Source: Thermotoga caldifontis AZM44c09 (GTDB taxonomy: Bacteria; Thermotogota; Thermotogae; Thermotogales; DSM-5069). From it: a stretch of 64,000 nt of DNA. The position numbers and the translations under genes are program-made. Below, in pieces: positions 62,160 to 64,000 of the stretch (position 1 is the first letter of the stretch; every line of letters starts with the position of its first letter). Where the stretch lies: assembly GCF_000828655.1 (NCBI RefSeq), contig NZ_AP014509.1, positions 1,054,001-1,118,000 of the forward strand, given 5' to 3'. The notes under the pieces were generated by a model. That model worked only from the letters and a program-made list of their open reading frames with translations, was not told the origin of the DNA and did no database searches.

Positions 62160-62986
62160 GAAAGACTCTCAAAGCCGTTTTCTTCTACGTGTTCTGTACG
62201 CTCATCGTGGTACTCTGGATGGTCCCGTTGGTGGTGGCGTTCTTCACCGCCTTCAAAACGATGGACGAGATCTTCATGCTCAGAAACTTCTGGGCTCCTC
62301 CAAAAACCTGGACTTTCGAGAATTTCAAGATCGCCTGGACTGAAGGCCGCATGGCGCGTTACTTCGTGAACACCGCCATTGTAACTGCAGCTTCTGTCGC
62401 TGGCACGCTGTTCCTTTCGAGCCTGAGCGCGTTCGCACTCGCCTGGTACGAGTTCAAACTGCGTTCACTCATTCTGATGATCTTCGTTTCGGGCATGCTG
62501 ATACCTTTCCAGATGCTGCTCATTCCGGTCTACAGATTTTCCGTCGTGACGGGTCTGTACGACACGTTGATCGGAGTGATACTGTTCCATATTGCCTTTC
62601 AGCTGGGTTTTTGCACATTCTTTTTGCGGAACTTCATGGTGACGATACCAACCAGCCTCTTCGATGCCGCGAGGATCGATGGTGCGAGCGCTTTCAGGAT
62701 ATATTCGAAGATCATCATGCCGCTGGTGAAACCTGCCGTTGCTGCCCTCAGCATCCTCGAGTTCACCTGGATATGGAACGATTATCTCTGGTCTCTGATA
62801 CTGCTCCAGAGTGACGCCAAGAAGACCGTCACGATAGGTCTCACCACCCTGCAGGGCCAATGGATCAGCAGCTGGAACATCATAGCCGCTGGGGCGTTGC
62901 TCGCCGCCACAGTTCCTGTTATAGTTTTTCTGATCTTCCAGCGATACTTCATCCAGGGTCTGACTCTGGGTAGCGTTAAAGGATGA
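62156..62986 (+). CDS. Sugar ABC transporter permease (MalG/UgpE-like)
   Basis: A 276-aa inner-membrane partner of the preceding permease: MVPLVVAFFTAFKTMDEIF, GMLIPFQMLLIPVY and the EAA loop DAARIDGASAFRIYSKIIMP (near 176). C-terminal FQRYFIQGLTLGSVKG is the family ending (FQRxFVxGLTxGAVKG). Confidence 0.95.
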   Translation: MRKTLKAVFFYVFCTLIVVLWMVPLVVAFFTAFKTMDEIFMLRNFWAPPKTWTFENFKIAWTEGRMARYFVNTAIVTAASVAGTLFLSSLSAFALAWYEFKLRSLILMIFVSGMLIPFQMLLIPVYRFSVVTGLYDTLIGVILFHIAFQLGFCTFFLRNFMVTIPTSLFDAARIDGASAFRIYSKIIMPLVKPAVAALSILEFTWIWNDYLWSLILLQSDAKKTVTIGLTTLQGQWISSWNIIAAGALLAATVPVIVFLIFQRYFIQGLTLGSVKG

Positions 62987-62997
62987 GGAGGGGTTGG

Positions 62998-64000
62998 ATG
63001 CAGATCTACGGTGCAGACTACTATCCGGAGCACTGGGAGGAATCCGAGTGGGAACGGCACGTGAAGATCATGAAGGAGATCGGTGTCGAATGGGTGCGGG
63101 TTGGCGAGTTCGCCTGGTCCGTCGTCGAACCTGAGGAAGGCCGGTACGATTTTTCGAAACTTGAAAGAGCAATGAAGGTTTTGAAAGACAACGGGATCAA
63201 GATCATCGTTGGAACGCCGACCGCGGCTCCCCCACTGTGGCTGACGAAGAAGCACCCGGAAGTCCTGCCTGTGGATAAATTCGGTAGGCAGAAAGGTCCA
63301 GGAAGCAGGAGACATTACTGTCCCGCGAACGAGACCTACCGCGAGTATTCGAAAAGGATCGTTGAAAAATACGCCGAACATTTCTCCCAGTACGCGGACA
63401 TGTGGCAGATAGACAACGAGTTCGGTTGCCACGACACGACCCTGTGCTACTGTGAGTCGACGAGGAAGGCGTTCATCGAGTGGTTGAAGAAAAAATACGG
63501 TTCCATAGACGAGCTGAACTACCGGTGGGGAAACAAGTTCTGGAGCCAGACGGTAATGGACTGGGACGAGATAGTCCTGCCGGTGAACACCCCTGCGTTC
63601 GAAAATCCCCACCTGATGCTCGATTTCTTCAGATTCTCGAGCGATCTGTACATAGACTACATGAACATGCAGAGCGAGATCGTTCGAAGGTACTCGGACA
63701 AACCGATCACCCACAACCTCATGGTGGATTTCTTCGACATCGATTACAGAAAACTTTCCGAGCATCTGGATCTCGTCAGCTGGGACAACTACGTTCCGAC
63801 GAAGGTTTACGAGCCTCTCAGACAGGCGGCGAATCACGACTTGATGAGATCGTTGAAGAAGAAGCCTTTCCTCGTGATGGAACAACAACCGGGAAGGGTC
63901 AACTGGAAGATCGTCAACGAACAGTATCCCGATGGGTTCGTGAAGCTCTGGATCAAACAGGCTCACCTGCACGGGGCTCTCGGAGTACTCGTGTTCAGGT
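62998..64000 (+). CDS. GH42 beta-galactosidase (N-terminal 334 residues; runs off the window)
   Basis: A cytoplasmic glycoside hydrolase starting MQIYGADYYPEHW after GAGGAGGGG. The family barrel shows VRVGEFAWSVVEPEEGRYDF, TPTAAPPLWLTKKHPEVLP, the acid/base Glu141 in WQIDNEFG and the nucleophile Glu295 in LVMEQQPG. Cys108, Cys150 and Cys152 match three zinc ligands of the A4-type enzyme, but the fourth (position 155) is Thr, so the zinc site is incomplete. The gene continues past 64000. It would cleave galactosides brought in by the ABC importer just upstream. Confidence 0.93.
   Translation, partial: MQIYGADYYPEHWEESEWERHVKIMKEIGVEWVRVGEFAWSVVEPEEGRYDFSKLERAMKVLKDNGIKIIVGTPTAAPPLWLTKKHPEVLPVDKFGRQKGPGSRRHYCPANETYREYSKRIVEKYAEHFSQYADMWQIDNEFGCHDTTLCYCESTRKAFIEWLKKKYGSIDELNYRWGNKFWSQTVMDWDEIVLPVNTPAFENPHLMLDFFRFSSDLYIDYMNMQSEIVRRYSDKPITHNLMVDFFDIDYRKLSEHLDLVSWDNYVPTKVYEPLRQAANHDLMRSLKKKPFLVMEQQPGRVNWKIVNEQYPDGFVKLWIKQAHLHGALGVLVFR

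Overview
The window looks like a chromosome segment of a thermophilic Thermotogales bacterium, most likely Pseudothermotoga-like. The strongest evidence is the translation cluster ffh-rpsP-khpA-rimM-trmD-SPOUT methylase-rplS-lepB (31.8-36.7 kb), which I recall being in the same order in Thermotoga maritima. The tightly packed operons, GGAGGTG ribosome binding sites feeding GTG/TTG starts, a racemase of the ornithine/lysine family and many sugar and peptide transport genes fit too. Genus assignment is inference; no rRNA is present.

Layout: 0-5 kb holds a TagA-type glycosyltransferase, tRNA-Leu, a GntR/ABC/beta-solenoid membrane operon and a purine permease. From 5.2 to 9.4 kb lies a gene-poor, visibly A+T-richer stretch with a decayed AIR-synthase-like gene, the initiator tRNA and an unrecognised membrane/export cassette (a 49-aa membrane peptide, a 432-aa membrane-anchored helical protein and a 295-aa exported protein with phospholipase C-like metal-ligand spacing). 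From 9.4 to 24.3 kb come a flavodoxin, a ferredoxin-type aldo-keto reductase, an AI-2E family protein, a NADH oxidase-like flavoprotein, two surface lipoproteins built of Ig-like modules (503 and 1606 aa), a seven-repeat beta-propeller, an RNase Z-like hydrolase, an MFS carrier, an arginase-fold protein and tRNA-Glu.

From 24.6 to 30.9 kb an operon combines a complete tripartite tricarboxylate transporter (TctCBA) with a degenerate M24 peptidase/creatinase-like protein, a Gfo/Idh dehydrogenase and an orphan TRAP binding protein, suggesting uptake and conversion of an organic acid or derivative. The translation and secretion cluster follows. From 36.9 to 44.8 kb are transporters, an M42 aminopeptidase and an operon MscS-DnaQ-PhoH-ABC. 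From 44.9 to 52.7 kb one plus-strand operon mixes histidine degradation (ftcD, hutI), rlmH, a CBS/CNNM protein, cdd, era, a PLP racemase and uxaC.

The last part (52.7-64 kb) has a stand-alone pyruvate-kinase C-terminal domain protein, an S9 peptidase, a DUF4382 lipoprotein, a DUF523-DUF1722 protein, a PlsY fused to a CTP-kinase-like membrane domain, an alkaline phosphatase, and a sugar ABC importer plus GH42 beta-galactosidase preceded by a consensus-like promoter and a perfect 22-bp palindrome that looks like a LacI-type operator. No CRISPR array, intact insertion sequence or origin was seen.
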